From: Paraniabella defluvii | GTDB taxonomy: Bacteria; Bacteroidota; Bacteroidia; Chitinophagales; Chitinophagaceae | Length of the DNA: 64,000 nucleotides | Assembly (NCBI GenBank): GCA_019316985.1 | Contig: CP079215.1 | Coordinates: 1,364,001 to 1,428,000, forward strand | Direction: 5' to 3' | Shown here: positions 50,751 to 62,334 of the stretch, piece by piece | How positions within the stretch are numbered: the first letter of the stretch is position 1 | Layout: every line of letters starts with the position of its first letter | Position numbers and translations under genes: made by a program | Notes under the pieces: model-generated | The model's database searches: none | What the model was told of the DNA's origin: nothing | The model's input: only the letters and a program-made list of their open reading frames with translations

Positions 50751-51833
50751 TTACAGCTTTCCCTTTACATTCAGCGCATCCCTGAGCCCGTTGCCCAACA
50801 GGTTAAACGCCAGCACTAATATCATGATGGCAAAGCCCGGTGCCAGCGCCAGCATCGGGTTTTGCGTAATAATAAAGTTGTAATTTTCTTTGATCATCAA
50901 CCCCAGCTGGGCATGGGCGGCTGCACGCCTACCCCTAAAAAACTCAGACCGGCTTCAATAACTATAGCCGAAGCAAAGTTGGCTGCGGCAATTACCAGTA
51001 CAGGCCCTACAATATTGGGCCATATATGCACCGCAATAATCCTGATATTTCTGAAACCCAGCGCCCTGGCTGCTTCTACATACTCCAGTTCCCGTACCGC
51101 CAATACCTGTCCGCGTACCAAACGCGCAACATTTACCCACATCGTAAGGCCCACCGCAATAAATACCTGCCAAAAGCCTTTGCCCAATGCCAGCGTAATG
51201 GCAAATACCAGCAACAGTGTAGGTATGCTCCATATCACGTTGATGAACCACATGATGAGATCATCGGTTCTGCCCCGGTAAAAGCCTGCCAATGATCCCA
51301 GTATAAGGCCAATACTGATAGAAATAATTACTGTGATCAATCCCACACTCAGGCTTACCCTTGTTCCCACAATTAGCCTGCTCAGTATATCGCGTCCATA
51401 ACTGTCCGTTCCCACCCAATATGTTTTTTAGTAACGGGCCTATCAGCAAGGGCGCTTTTCACAAAGCTGATCCGTTCGCTCACGCCTTCGTCAATGTATT
51501 TCTCTGCAACAATACTATCACCTTTTATACTGTATTTGTTAACAGGTATAAAATGATAAGCATCGGGCTGGCCATACAATAATTTACCGAAAAAATTCGC
51601 AGGCTCATAAGCCTCTTTTTTAACCAGCAGGAATTGCTTTCTGGCCCCGGCTTTTCGCCGCCTATTTCAAGAATGATCCTGTTAGAATAAGGCGATCCGT
51701 CTGGCGCAATAAAATAGCAAAATACAGCAGTAAAAACAGCAATGATGATCACCACCAGCCCGGCCATGGCGCCCTTATTCTTTTCAAGCCTTTTCCAGGC
51801 GGCATTCTTAAATATACTGTTCATTAAACTCAA
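50751..51833 (-). CDS. OppC/DppC-like ABC transporter permease
   Basis: Inner-membrane permease of a peptide or nickel-type importer, about 360 aa after repair. N-terminal LEKNKGAMAGLVVIIIAVFT and FCYFIAPDGSPYSNR, then an unusually long periplasmic insertion (AYEPANFFGKLLYGQPDAYH, VAEKYIDEGVSERISFVKSA) before HIWVGTDSYGRDILSRLIVG and the core. The EAA loop is EYVEAARALGFRNIRIIAVH with WPN. Breaks near 51655, 51420 and 50905. C-terminus AFNLLGNGLRDALNVKGKL is standard. No OppB, ATPase or binding protein is adjacent, so it may work with partners elsewhere, as in other Bacteroidota. Confidence 0.88.
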
Positions 51834-51845
51834 CCGGTCGTATGT

Positions 51846-52945
51846 TTATATATTGTTAAGTTCACCTTCTATTTCTTCAATAGTTGGTAAACTGCTTTTG
51901 AAATGCTCAGGAAGATTTTCTGCTATAGTGAATTCGCTCACCCCCATGGGTTTTCCTAAATCGCGCAGTGCAAATTCTACCTCAATATTATTCTTTTCCC
52001 GGCAAAGTAAAATTCCTATTGTAGGATTGTCGTCTTGTTGTTTTACGAGCGAGTCTACTGCTGATAAATAAAAGTTTAGCTTGCCCGCATATTCTGGGAT
52101 AAACTTCGTGTTTTTCAACTCTATCACTACGTAACATTTAAGCCGTGTGTGATAAAATAACAAATCGATATAATATTCGTTATCTGCAATGGCTAACCGG
52201 TACTGCCTGCTTACAAAAGCGAAACCTTTGCCGAGTTCCAGTAAAAATTTGGTAATATGCTCAATTAACTGACCTTCAATCTCTTTTTCCCGGGCCCCAA
52301 AGGCCAGATTCATAAAGTCAAATATATAAGGATCTTTGAGCGTTTGTTGGGCTAATTCGGATTGGGGTTCGGGCAGAGTTTTACTGAAATTAGATACCGC
52401 TTTGCCAGATCTTTTAAAAGATCTGTTTTTATTTGTAGCGCCAGTACATCACGGCTCCAGTTATTGGAGATGGTATGCTGTATATAGAACGATGCTTCGT
52501 CAATTCCTTTTGATTTGGAAAAGATCAAAATATTGTGCCCCCATGGAATTTTTGAAACAAGCTGTATAATTTGTCCAACAGGCTGTTGGACGATTTCATT
52601 GCTGGAATCTGTTACCTTTTGAAAAGAATCTGTTTCTGAATCAGGGTGTCCAACAAATTGTTGGAGCAATTCATTTTTATAGAAAAAGTAGAATTGTTTG
52701 CAATAAAAGAGATTACTTCTTGACAACCCTTTCATTTCGGGAAATTCTTTCTTTAGGTCTTTAGCTACTTGATCAATAAGCTTACTGCCCCAAATATTTT
52801 CTTTTTCAGTAATCATTTTACCCAGCTCCCAGTAAAACCCTACCAAAACGCTATTAACAGCAATTGCAGCTTTTGCTTGAGCAGATCGGACTCTCAATTT
52901 GAGCTCGGTTAACCATTTTCTATATTGTGCGTCATTAAAGTTCAT
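51846..52945 (-). CDS. DUF1016 / YhcG-type PDDEXK nuclease-domain protein
   Basis: About 365 aa. N-terminal DUF1016_N: KAAIAVNSVLVGFYWELGKM and WGSKLIDQVAKDLKKEFPEM plus GLSRSNLFYCKQFYFFYKNE. C-terminal nuclease part: SGKAVSNFSKTLPEPQSELA, LLELGKGFAFVSRQYRLAIA, and NEYYIDLLFYHTRLKCYVVI with ELKN, which holds the Asp and the E-x-K residues of the PD-(D/E)XK fold. One A loss near 52410. Proteins of this group are widespread and accessory, with possible roles in DNA processing or defence, not established. It lies between a glycosyltransferase and an OppC-like permease on one strand. Confidence 0.85.
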
Positions 52946-52986
52946 TGTTAATAAAAGATACAAAAATTTAGTATTATTAAGAAGGC

Positions 52987-54125
52987 TCATTTCACCTTCC
53001 TTCCCTTCCATTCATAACTACCAAAGGTTCCCAGAAAACCGGAAATAATGGTATAGCCAATATGAAGCGGCTGAAAAAAAAAAAATACTTCAACAGGTTT
53101 TGACGATTAAAAAACCGGCTTACCCTGCTTACAAAGGGTAGCTCTATTAAGGTTTTTAGTACAATAAAAGCTCCAAACGCATATAAATAAACAATATTGA
53201 AAGCAGATAATATTAAAAGTGCCAGAAATGAACAATTGAAAAGATACACCAGCAGCAATACTATAAATATTCTTTTATCATCATAACTGGTAGCTTTGCT
53301 GGCCCACCTGATGCGCTGGTTAAAAAGGCTTTCCAGGTAGGCGCGGCTTCTGTTTCCACAATAGCTTCTTTTGCTTTAAGATATCCTATCTGGTTGGGAT
53401 AACGTTTCCATATTTTATGCATCAGCAGCATATCATCGCCCGACGCAATGTTATCAATTCCTTTAAACCCATCTACTTCATAAAATACTTCCCTCTTATA
53501 GGCGAGGTTGGCCCCGTTACACATATTGTGTTTTTTACCGGCTACCGATGCACCGGTTATACCCTGCAATGTTAAAAATCCAATGCCTGAAAAATATACA
53601 AAATGGATTCTCTCTTTTCTTTTGATGACGTTCCCGCGAAAAAAACTAACGGGGCCGCCACAAAAACCGGTTTTCTATCGCTGATAAAGGAGGCCAGTAC
53701 CTGCAACCATCCTGGCGTCACTATACAATCTGCATCGGTACATACCACCCATTCATTTTTGCAGCGGCAATTCCTGTTTCAATAGCTTTCTTCTTATAAG
53801 AGTTAATGCGGTCTTCTTTCAACTGTACTAACCTTATCCCCTCGTACCGGCTCACGATGGATGCGGTTTCATCTGTTGAATGATCATCTACCACAATAAC
53901 TTCAAATAAATCGTGTGAATAGGTTTGTGCCAATATACTTTCCAACAGCGGCCCGATATTATTGGCCTCATTTCTCGCAGGAATAATGATTGAAAAAGTA
54001 GTACTGGGTATCATAATACTTTTGGGTGCATATTCGGGCAGCGAACGCCAGTTATTATTATAATAAAAGATCACTGCAGCATACAGTGCCAGCAACAATA
54101 ATATTCCAACAAATAAGAAAACCAT
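52987..54125 (-). CDS. Family 2 glycosyltransferase (membrane-bound, processive type)
   Basis: About 380 aa. A membrane helix at the start (MVFLFVGILLLLALYAAVIF), then FSIIIPARNEANNIGPLLES and VIVVDDHSTDET, the GT-A nucleotide-sugar site; NEWVVCTDADCIVTPGWLQV (DxD) and ASGDDMLLMHKIWKRYP; FLNQRIRWASKATSY is the QxxRW acceptor motif. C-terminal helices follow (LVYLFNCSFLALLILSAFNI, VYLYAFGAFIVLKTLIELPF), and a last stretch PLHIGYTIISGFLGTFGSYE ends WKGRKVK. Breaks near 53760, 53325 and 53030. Resembles poly-N-acetylglucosamine or glycan synthases; product unknown. Confidence 0.87.
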
Positions 54126-54275
54126 GGCGCAAAACTAAAGTCTGACCTTTTATTTACCCGATTTATTTCATGGCCCTGAAAACCTCTTGCTGGCGGCCGC
54201 TTCTTTATACAATCTTAAGCCGGATCAATAAATAATTTTATGTTTTTGCAATTCAAAAATCTTCCTAACTTTAAT

Positions 54276-54293
54276 TAGTTGTTAAAACAACTA
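54276..54293. promoter_or_regulatory. Perfect MarR-type palindrome before the MarR gene
   Basis: TAGTTGTT (54276-54283), AA, AACAACTA (54286-54293) is a perfect 8-bp inverted repeat ending one base before the MarR start codon. TAGTTG...CAACTA is a well-known MarR-family operator pattern. An imperfect -7 box TAACTTTA lies just upstream, so binding would block transcription of the MarR gene and the acyl-CoA dehydrogenase behind it. Confidence 0.75.
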
Positions 54294-54294
54294 T

Positions 54295-54734
54295 ATGCCA
54301 AACAACCATTTTAAAAAAGTGAGCTATATAGCTTTATAACAGGAATTGCAAGCACGGCCATAGCACGAAGATTACAGAAGAAGTTCAACCATGCGGATTT
54401 GAATATGACAATAGAGCAATGGAGCGTACTTTATCATTTATGGAAAGAGGACGGCATTAGCCAGCAGGATCTGTGCCAGGCCACGTTCAGAGACAAGCCC
54501 AGTATGACCCGGTTGGTAGATAACCTGGAGAAAGCTGGCTTGGTAACGCGGATCGCATCAAAAACCGATCGCCGGAAAAACCTGGTGTATTTGACTGACA
54601 AGGCCAAATCCCTCCAGGATGCGTGTCATGGGTTGGCAGCGGAAACCGTGGAAGAAGCCCTTGCCGGCGTAAGTAATGCAGATATTGAGATTTGCAGGGT
54701 AGTGTTAAAGCAGGTGTATGAAAATTTAAAATAA
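54295..54734 (+). CDS. MarR-family transcriptional regulator
   Basis: About 146 aa. After one repair near 54335 it begins MPNNHFKKVSYIA and continues ITGIASTAIARRLQKKFNHA, then the winged helix-turn-helix NMTIEQWSVLYHLWKEDGIS, QDLCQATFRDKPSMTRLVDN and LEKAGLVTRIASKTDRRKNL (wing with DRR), all typical of MarR. It lies 30 bp before an acyl-CoA dehydrogenase gene, and its own operator sits at the start codon. The ligand is unknown; an acyl-CoA or fatty acid is a reasonable guess from context. Confidence 0.9.
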
Positions 54735-54763
54735 TTGATTCCATATAATTAAATTCTACATTT

Positions 54764-56555
54764 ATGAGTGCCGCCAATGATACCAGAGAATTAATAAAGG
54801 GAGCCGAATGGCTGATCAAAGAATCATCGCCCGCCTCAACTTTTACCAGTGAACAATTCGGTGAAGAGGAACTGATGATACGTGACATGTGTACCCAGTT
54901 TCTGGCAGCAGAAGTAATGCCTATACTGGACAGGATTGATAGCCTGGAAGAAGGTTTAATGAAGTCGCTGGTGCAGAAAGCGGGGACCAGGGTTTACTGG
55001 CAGGCGCTTTTCCCGAAGAATATGGCGGACTGGGCAAAGACTTTATTACATCAACGATCATTAATGAATACCTTGGAGCGGGCCATTCTTTTTCAGTGGC
55101 CATTGCCGCCCACACTGGTATTGGCACATTACCTATTTTATATTTTGGGACTGAAGAGCAAAAGCAAAAATATATCCCCAAGCTAATAACCGGCGAGTGG
55201 GCGGGTGCATACGGACTGACAGAACCCAACGCAGGCAGCGATGCGCTGAGTTCGAAAACCACAGCCAAATTGAGCGAAGATGGAAAACACTATATATTAA
55301 ATGGTCAAAAATGCTGGATCACCAACGGTGGATTTGCGCAGGTATATACTGTATTTGCAAAAGTGGACGGAGACAAGTTTACCGGCTTTATTGTAGAAAG
55401 AGGCACCGAAGGGTTTACCAACGGGCCGGAAGAGCAGAAAATGGGCATTAAAGGATCATCAACCGTACAACTATATTTCCAGGATGCTAAAGTACCGGTT
55501 GAAAATGTATTAGGCGAAATAGGCAAAGGGCATAAAATTGCTTTCAATATTTTAAACATAGGCCGGCTAAAGCTGTGTGCAGCTGCATTAGGTGGCGCTA
55601 AAATGGCATTTGAGACCTCGGTTCAATATGCTAAAACCAGGGAACAATTTAAACAACCGATCGCCAATTTCGGTGCCATTAAGCATAAGATCGCAGAAAT
55701 GGCCATCCGTATTTTTGCGGCAGAATCGGCTTTATACCGTACCGCCAAATGGATTGATGAATGGGAAAAAAAGCTGTTGGAAGAAGGCAAACCCTTTAAT
55801 GAATCGTTGCTGGGAGCAGCCGAAGAGTATGCCATAGAATGCGCTATGCTAAAAGTATATGGCAGCGAATTGCTCGACTTTGTTGCAGATGAGGGTGTAC
55901 AGATTCATGGAGGCAACGGCTTCAGCGCAGAGTATAATATTTCACGCGCTTACAGGGACAGCCGTATTAACCGTATTTACGAGGGAACCAACGAGATCAA
56001 TCGTTTGCTTACGCTTGATATGACCCTGAAAAGGGCCATGCAGGGACGTTTGAACCTGATGGGCCCTGCTATGGAAGTGCAAAAGGAGCTGATGAGCATT
56101 CCCGATTTCGGGGAGGATGATGAAACACCTTTTACTGCCGAAAGGAAATTGATCGCCAATTTTAAAAAAGCCATACTGATGGTTTCGGGGCTGCGGTACA
56201 AAAATTGATGATGCAGATCGAAAGCGAGCAGGAAGTGCTAATGAATATAGCCGACATGGCCATTAATACCTTTCATGCAGAAAGTGTATTACTTCGGGTA
56301 ATGAAAATAGTTGAAGAAAAGGGAAGCGAAAAAGCAGCGCTGCATATAGACATTATGCAGACATTTTTATACGATGCTGCGGATGCTATTCATAAAAGCG
56401 GAAAAGATGCTGTTAATGCATTTGCCGATGGTGATGAACAGCGTATGATATTGATGGGATTGAAACGTTTTACAAAAGCTGCACCATTTAATACAAAAGC
56501 TGCGCGCAGAAGAATTGCCGATGCGGCTTTAAATGCGGGTAGGTTCCATTTTTAG
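54764..56555 (+). CDS. Acyl-CoA dehydrogenase family protein (long form)
   Basis: FAD-dependent oxidation of acyl-CoA, first step of beta-oxidation or a related pathway. Parts: FITSTIINEYLGAGHSFSVA, GAYGLTEPNAGSDALSSKTT (FAD and substrate region), NGQKCWITNGGFAQVYTVFA, TREQFKQPIANFGAIKHKIA and QIHGGNGFSAEYNISRAYRD, with INRIYEGTNEINRLLTLDMT holding the catalytic Glu. Length about 597 aa, longer than the usual 380; the extra 170 residues form a C-terminal helical domain (NIADMAINTFHAESVLLRVM), as in VLCAD-like or ACAD9-like enzymes. Losses near 54986 and 56192. Follows the MarR gene. Confidence 0.9.
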
Positions 56556-56580
56556 AATGGAGTATAATTAAGAGCTTACA

Positions 56581-56612
56581 AAAATGCCGGTTAATATTAA
56601 CCGGCATTTTTT
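56581..56612 (+). terminator. Intrinsic terminator after the acyl-CoA dehydrogenase
   Basis: AATGCCGGTTAA and TTAACCGGCATT pair perfectly around TA and run into a T-tract, about 27 bp after the stop codon. Confidence 0.9.
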
Positions 56613-56728
56613 ATTCACGTTGCTTCTACAATAATTCTACACTCAATCTGAATAATGATGCCTAAATACGCCCCGCTGGCATAATATTATAGCACGATTT
56701 TAGCTGCATAAAAGGCATATTATATAAT

Positions 56729-57827
56729 ATGAAAACCCTCCCATAGCCTGCTTATATTATTAATGCTGCTAACTGCGTTCTGTACCAGTAATTCAAAAAG
56801 AACAACGTACCGTCGCAGCCGTTGCCAGGATCAGTAGTGCCTGACACCCCGCTGGTAAAACTGGGCGCCTATTATTTCGGGGGCTGGTACGAGGGTTCCA
56901 GCCATATTAAACCGTCATTGGTAAACGACTATCCCGAGCGAAGGCCCGTATGGGGCTGGACTACCAATACCGCTGAAGCGATGAAAGCGCAGATAGACCT
57001 GGCCGCAGATGCCGGCTTATATTTTTTAGTTTTTGCTGGTATTTCAATACGCAGGATCTTACAGAGAACCGGCCGGCCAATAATGCAATCACACTTTTCA
57101 GAAATGCGCCTAATAAAAACCGGCTAAAATTTTGCTTCCTGGTGGCTAATCATGATGGATACCGGATCAACCCGCAAAACTGGCCTGCGCTAAAAGAGCA
57201 TTGGAAAAATGCATTTAAAGATTCGACTTATTTAAAAGCAGATGGCAAACCGTTGATCATTTTCTTCGACCCCGCTAACCTGGTGGCCAGTTTCGGTGGC
57301 GCAGATGTATTAAGAACCGTACTCAATAATTTCAGGGATGAAGTCAGCGCCATGGGGTTTCCCGGGGCTGTAATTGCCGGTTGTCCGTCTACCTCGGTCA
57401 ATGGTATATTGGGGCGGTAGCTGCCGGCTTTGATGCCCTTACAGGATACAATTATCACAGCTCCGGCTTCTCTTCCGAAATAGCAACGCCTATCTCCAAC
57501 ATGACAGCTACAGAATCCAGCACTTTATGGCCCAGATTTATAAATGCCGGCGTTTATTATATCCCGGTAGCTACTCTTAACTGGGATGTACGCCCGTGGA
57601 GCAGCACACCGCTGACCGAAAAGTATTTTACCGGCTTTGGAAAAAGCTCGGTAGAAAACTCCGTTACAACTCTAAAAAAATGGATCCTGGATCATCCGTC
57701 TACAGTCACCAAAGAAAAGCTGGGCATGCTGTATGCATGGAACGAATATGGTGAAGGCAGTTGGCTGACGCCCTCGGAACTGTTGAAGGACAGTTTATTG
57801 CAGGGATTAAAAAGCGGGTTGAAATAA
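56729..57827 (+). CDS. Lipoprotein with a GH99/WbsX-like domain
   Basis: The domain resembles the GH99-like/WbsX family of glycan-active TIM barrels: LGAYYFGGWYEGSSHIKPSL, RRPVWGWTTNTAEAMKAQID, ANHDGYRINPQNWPALKEHW, KADGKPLIIFFDPANLVASF and the C-terminal AWNEYGEGSWLTPSELLKDS, close to the WNEWxEG motif. A lipobox LTAFC at the start suggests export and lipidation; the exact start is blurred by an indel between ATG 56729 and ATG 56763. Further breaks near 57037 (LVFCWYFNTQDL) and 57410. Substrate unknown. Confidence 0.72.
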
Positions 57828-57852
57828 ATATCTCAAACAATTGCCTTTTTTT

Positions 57853-57860
57853 TAATTTTG
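57853..57860 (+). promoter_or_regulatory. -7 promoter box before the DUF3857 pair
   Basis: TAATTTTG fits TAnnTTTG and lies 40 bp before the first DUF3857 gene. No convincing -33 TTTG is seen. Confidence 0.5.
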
Positions 57861-57900
57861 CAGCGCTAATTAACGTAAAGATTAAACTAACTGATAACTT

Positions 57901-59913
57901 ATGATATCTATGATTCGTGTGGCAATGCTGGGCATTGGCTGCTTTGCTGTACAGGCTATTTCAGCGCAGGGTAAAAATAATTTTAAGTTTGGAAAGGTAT
58001 CCGCAACAGATTTTGATGTTACATCGCCGGCTATTGATACCGCCAGCAATGCTGTTGTTCTGGCCGACATTGGCAGTTCTACACTGGAAGGCAATAACAA
58101 AGGATTTTTCTCGCTTAAATACACCCACCTGCGGCGTGTAAAAATCCTTAATAAAAAGGGTATGGATGCTGCAGATATTTCTATTGTACTATACACTTCG
58201 GGGAATGCTGAAGAAAAACTGGATGAATGTAAAGCCTTAACCTACAATCTCGAAAATGGTGATGTAAAACAAACCAAACTGGAAAACAGTAGTATTTTTA
58301 AAGAAAGGCTGAGCAAAAATGCCGTAGTCAGAAAATTTACATTTCCCAACGTAAAGGAAGGTTCCATTCTTGAATATACTTATACCATTACTTCAGACTT
58401 TCTTACCCACCTGAGGCCCTGGGAATTTCAGGGTACCAGCTGGCCGCGTGTTTACTCGGAGTATACTGTAAAGATCCGCAGTTTTTCAGCTATGTGTTCC
58501 TGGCCCAGGGATATATTTCACTAAAGAGTGAGAACAGCAGCAAAATGCAATCCTTCAATATTTCGGAACAGAACGGCACACAGGCTTCCCGGCAGTTTGC
58601 ATTAAGCGGTTATGAAAATACCAACCGCTGGATAGCCCGTGACGTGCCCGTGCTGAAAGAAGAAAACTATACCTCTACCATTGAAAATCACCTGTCAAAA
58701 ATAGATTTCCAGCTCAAACAAACTGAGTTTCCCGGCCAAACGCCTACAGAATACATCGGAAGCTGGGCCAAGGCTGCAGAGAACATGTTAAAGCGGGAGG
58801 ATTTTGGTACTGAAATCACCCGGGCCAACCTATGGCTCAATGATGATATAAAAAACATTACGGAGGGCGCCAACTCTAACCAGGAAAAAGCAAGGCGTTT
58901 GTATGCTTTTGTTCGCGACAATTTTACCGCTACCTACAACGCAGGAGTATATCTTAATGATAATACTACTTTAAAGGAGATTTTCAGGAAAAAAAGCGGC
59001 AATGTAGCAGAGATCAATTTACTACTGATCGCCATGTTACGCAATTCCGGTCTTACTGCCAACCCGGTAGTCATCAGTACAAGAGGCCATGGCTGGGCGC
59101 ACCCTATTTACCCGTTAATGACAAAATACAACTACCTGGTATGCCAGACACTTGTTGACGGGCAGCCGGTTTACCTTGACGCATCCCGGCCTAAAATGGG
59201 ATTCGAAAGCTGTCGCCCGATTGTTACAATGGGCCGGGGTTTGTGGTAAAGCAGCAACCGGTTAATATTTCCTTTGAAGCCGATTCGGTTTCAGAACACA
59301 AAACAACTATGATATTTTTAACGCAGGATGATAAAAACGGCCTTAAAGGTTTTTTTAAATCAACTCCGGGCTATTATGAATCCACCACCCTTAGAAGCAG
59401 GCTGGCAAAGAGAGTATGGACGACCTGGTAAAAGAGGTCAAAAAAGCTATTCGTTTCCTGTAGTTATCAAAAACCAGTTTGTAGATTCGTTAAACCAATT
59501 CGACCATCCGGTAACCCTGGGCTATGATATGAACTTCGATTTTGAAGATCAGGATATCGTGTACTTCAACCCTATGTTTTCTGAAATCACGACTAAAAAC
59601 CCTTTTTCAGCGGCAGACCGGAAATATCCGGTAGAGATGCCTTTTAAAGTATCTGAAAATTATATACTCAATATGGACATCCCCGAGGATACAAGGTTGA
59701 CGAAATCCCGAAATCTGCCAGGGTAAGGTTAAATGAAAATGACGGCATGTTTGAATATTTAATATCGGCAACTGATCGAAAAATTATGCTTAATTGCAAA
59801 ATTGAATTAAAAAAGCCTATTTCCCGGCTGAGGACTACCAGACTTTACGTGAATTTTTTGGGTATGTTACCAAGAAGCAAAGCGAACAGATTGTGTTGAA
59901 AAAGATAAAATAA
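57901..59913 (+). CDS. DUF3857 / transglutaminase-like exported protein (first of two)
   Basis: About 670 aa. Signal peptide ends around CFAVQAISAQ. The DUF3857 domain (FSLKYTHLRRVKILNKKGMD, ALTYNLENGDVKQTKLENSS, FTFPNVKEGSILEYTYTITS) precedes a transglutaminase-like region (NQEKARRLYAFVRDNFTATY, GNVAEINLLLIAMLRNSGLT, VVISTRGHGWAHPIYPLMTK). The catalytic Cys expected after KxGN(A/C) is replaced: the loop reads KKSGNVAEINLLL, so catalysis is doubtful, but the later GHG could keep a His. Breaks near 58480, 59205, 59235, 59395 and 59690. Twelve bp before a paralog, probably cotranscribed. Confidence 0.83.
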
Positions 59914-59925
59914 CCTTACCTGTTT

Positions 59926-61826
59926 ATGAAAAGTTTTTTGTGCTCTTTGCATTTTTAATACTGGCACATTGCAGCCCGGCACAGTATGCCGTAAAAGATA
60001 TTCCGGATGTGCTCACTAAAAATGCCCACCTGATAAAAAGGCTGGACGATATACGTATTGATATTAAAAGCCCGGGCAAGGCTTATTATTACAGGCATTA
60101 TGTTTATACAATTATGTCTGAGGCGGCAGAACGTTATGCTTATTTTGTTGACTACTACGACAAATTCAGGGATATCATCAGTATTTCCGGCACACTTTAC
60201 GACGCATCAGGCAATAAAATTAAGAACGTAAAGAAAAAGACATTGCCGACGAAAGCGGTAACGGGAATAATCTGGCCGACGATGCACGTTATAAGGTGCA
60301 TAATTTTTATCATAAAAGCTATCCTTATACGGTAGAATACGAAGTAGAAGGAGAAATGAAGGGCATTTTTAACCTGCCTGAATGGCAACCGGTGCCGGCG
60401 CCCGAAATAGCCGTGGAACAATCTTCTTTAACCGTTATAACACCCAAAGATTATACACTACGTTACAAACAGCTGCTTTATACAGGCAATGTACGCACCA
60501 AAGATGAAAAATCATCTAAAATATACCAATGGCAGTTAAGTAATGAAACTGCCAAACCGGATGAGGCTTACGCTCCCGGATGGGACAATATTTCTACCCG
60601 TGTAATGATTGCGCCCTCTTCGTTTGAATTTGGCGGTTATAAGGGTGAAATGAGCAGCTGGCAAAACTTTGGCAAGTTTATGCTTTCACTTTATAACGGG
60701 CGTGATATACTGCCGGAGGATATTAAAGCCAAGGTACACCAGCTTACAGATCATTTAAAAACGAAGCGTGAAAAAACCGAAACGCTGTACCGTTTTATGC
60801 AGGATCATACCCATTATATAAGCATTCAGCTGGGAATTGGAGGCTGGCAACCCTTAGATGCCACTTACGTAGCCAGTAAAAAGTATGGAGATTGTAAGGC
60901 GCTTTCCAATATATTGTTGCGCTGCTTAAAGAAGCAGGCATTAAAGCCAATAATGTTCTCATAAAAGCGGGGGAAGGTAAAACTGATATTCTCAGCGATT
61001 TCCCATCTAACCAGTTCAATCATGTAGTGGTATGTGTACCGAATGGTAAAGACTCCATCTGGCTTGAATGCACCAGTCAAACTGTATCTCCCGGATACAT
61101 GGGGTCGTTCACCGGCAACAGGGAAGCACTGCTGGTAAGCGAAGGTGGCAGCACAATAGTTCATACCCCCGTTTATCGTAAAGAAGACAACCTTCAGATA
61201 CGCCATATTAAAGCTGCTATTGATAATAATGGTAAGCTTACCGCGAAAGTGAGCACCACCACGAGTGGATTACAACAAGACGATCTTCATTCGCTTATCC
61301 ATAACAGCTCTCCCGACGAACAAAAGAAAAGATTACAACGTATTTTCACTTTGTCCAATTATGATGAAGTACCGGCTTTTACCTATTTAGAAAGCCGGGA
61401 GTCGGCTTTACCAAGTGTGAACGAAACACTGGAGCTTGTGGCAAACGATTATGCCAGCATCACAGGAAAGCGCTTATTCATTCGTCCCAATATTGTTTCC
61501 ACCTATACTTCAAAACTTGCGGAAACTGAAAAAGAACGCACGATATCGTATATACTTATGCTTTTGTTGATAGGGATACAGTAAATATCACCATTCCTGA
61601 AGGTTACCAGATAGAATCTATGCCCCCACCGGTAAAACTGGACAATCAATTTGGAGCTTACAATGTTTCTTATAAAATCGAAAACCGTTCTATTTTACTG
61701 ATACGCAGTTACGAACGTAACGCCGGCACTTTTCCCGCGAAAGATTATACCAGCTTTGTAGATTTCTATAATAAGATCTATAAGGCAGACCAGGCGAGAA
61801 TGGTTTTTGTAAAAAAGGAAGAATGA
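59926..61826 (+). CDS. DUF3857 / transglutaminase-like exported protein (second of two)
   Basis: About 635 aa. After repair near 59935 the start is MKKFFVLFAFLILAHCSPAQ, a signal peptide or lipoprotein signal. DUF3857: YYRHYVYTIMSEAAERYAYF, VHNFYHKSYPYTVEYEVEGE. Transglutaminase-like core: TETLYRFMQDHTHYISIQLG, GGWQPLDATYVASKKYGDCK, where the Cys of KYGDCKALS is the catalytic Cys that the first paralog lacks, then VVVCVPNGKDSIWLECTSQT. Breaks near 60240, 60930 and 61553. It ends 22 bp before the convergent cytochrome gene. The pair may act together, with this one as the active member. Confidence 0.85.
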
Positions 61827-61848
61827 CCGATTTGTTTAATTATTCTAC

Positions 61849-62241
61849 CTAGTCGCCTTCCGGGTAGGCATTTCCCTTATGACAAGTGTTACAGCTGATA
61901 CGGGTCAAAAAAGCGGGTGCACTTTGGTATCGTAATTAAAATAGTTCTTATTGATATCTATTGTCAGCCGCATCATGCGCCGGGCTTCTTTTTACAGGGT
62001 TATTGTCTGAAGCAAAATTGAGCGTAGTATCCCCGTTTTTTATTTCCCTGGTATGACAAAAATCACAGGTAACACCCAACCCTTTGTTATAGGTCAGCAT
62101 CAGGCTATCCAGTTTTTCATCACTGATATCTTTTGGTAAAACCTTAAGATTGCGTTCCTGGGAAGAGCGGGTAGCAACAAAGCCCACCATGAGCAAGCAG
62201 CTGATTCCCAGCATCACAAATGATAATTTTGTTTGAAGCAT
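61849..62241 (-). CDS. Diheme c-type cytochrome (reaction-centre cytochrome family-like)
   Basis: About 131 aa. Signal anchor MLQTKLSFVMLGISCLLMVG, then SSQERNLKVLPKDISDEKLD and the first heme site GVTCDFCHTRE (CxxCH). Repairing losses near 61985 and 61915 gives MMRLTIDINKNYFNYDTK and the second site TRISCNTCHKGNAYPEGD (CxxCH). In Bacteroidota these short proteins are annotated as members of the photosynthetic-reaction-centre cytochrome c subunit family, without photosynthesis. It faces the periplasm; redox partner unknown. Confidence 0.82.
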
Positions 62242-62316
62242 CAGGCAATTTAAGTAAAAACAGTCATGCAATTGTCAAGCCTAACGTGAATCCCCTGCTA
62301 AAATCTTACCTTTGCG

Positions 62317-62324
62317 CTCGATTT
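62317..62324 (+). promoter_or_regulatory. -7 promoter box for the oxidoreductase beta subunit
   Basis: TACCTTTG fits TAnnTTTG and lies 10 bp before the ATG at 62335, implying a very short leader. Confidence 0.5.
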
Positions 62325-62334
62325 TAAAAATAAG

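Noticed and set aside
51846-52945. DUF1016 nuclease as part of a restriction-modification or defence island
   Set aside because: The neighbours are a glycosyltransferase and an OppC-like permease; no methyltransferase, specificity subunit or other defence gene is nearby.
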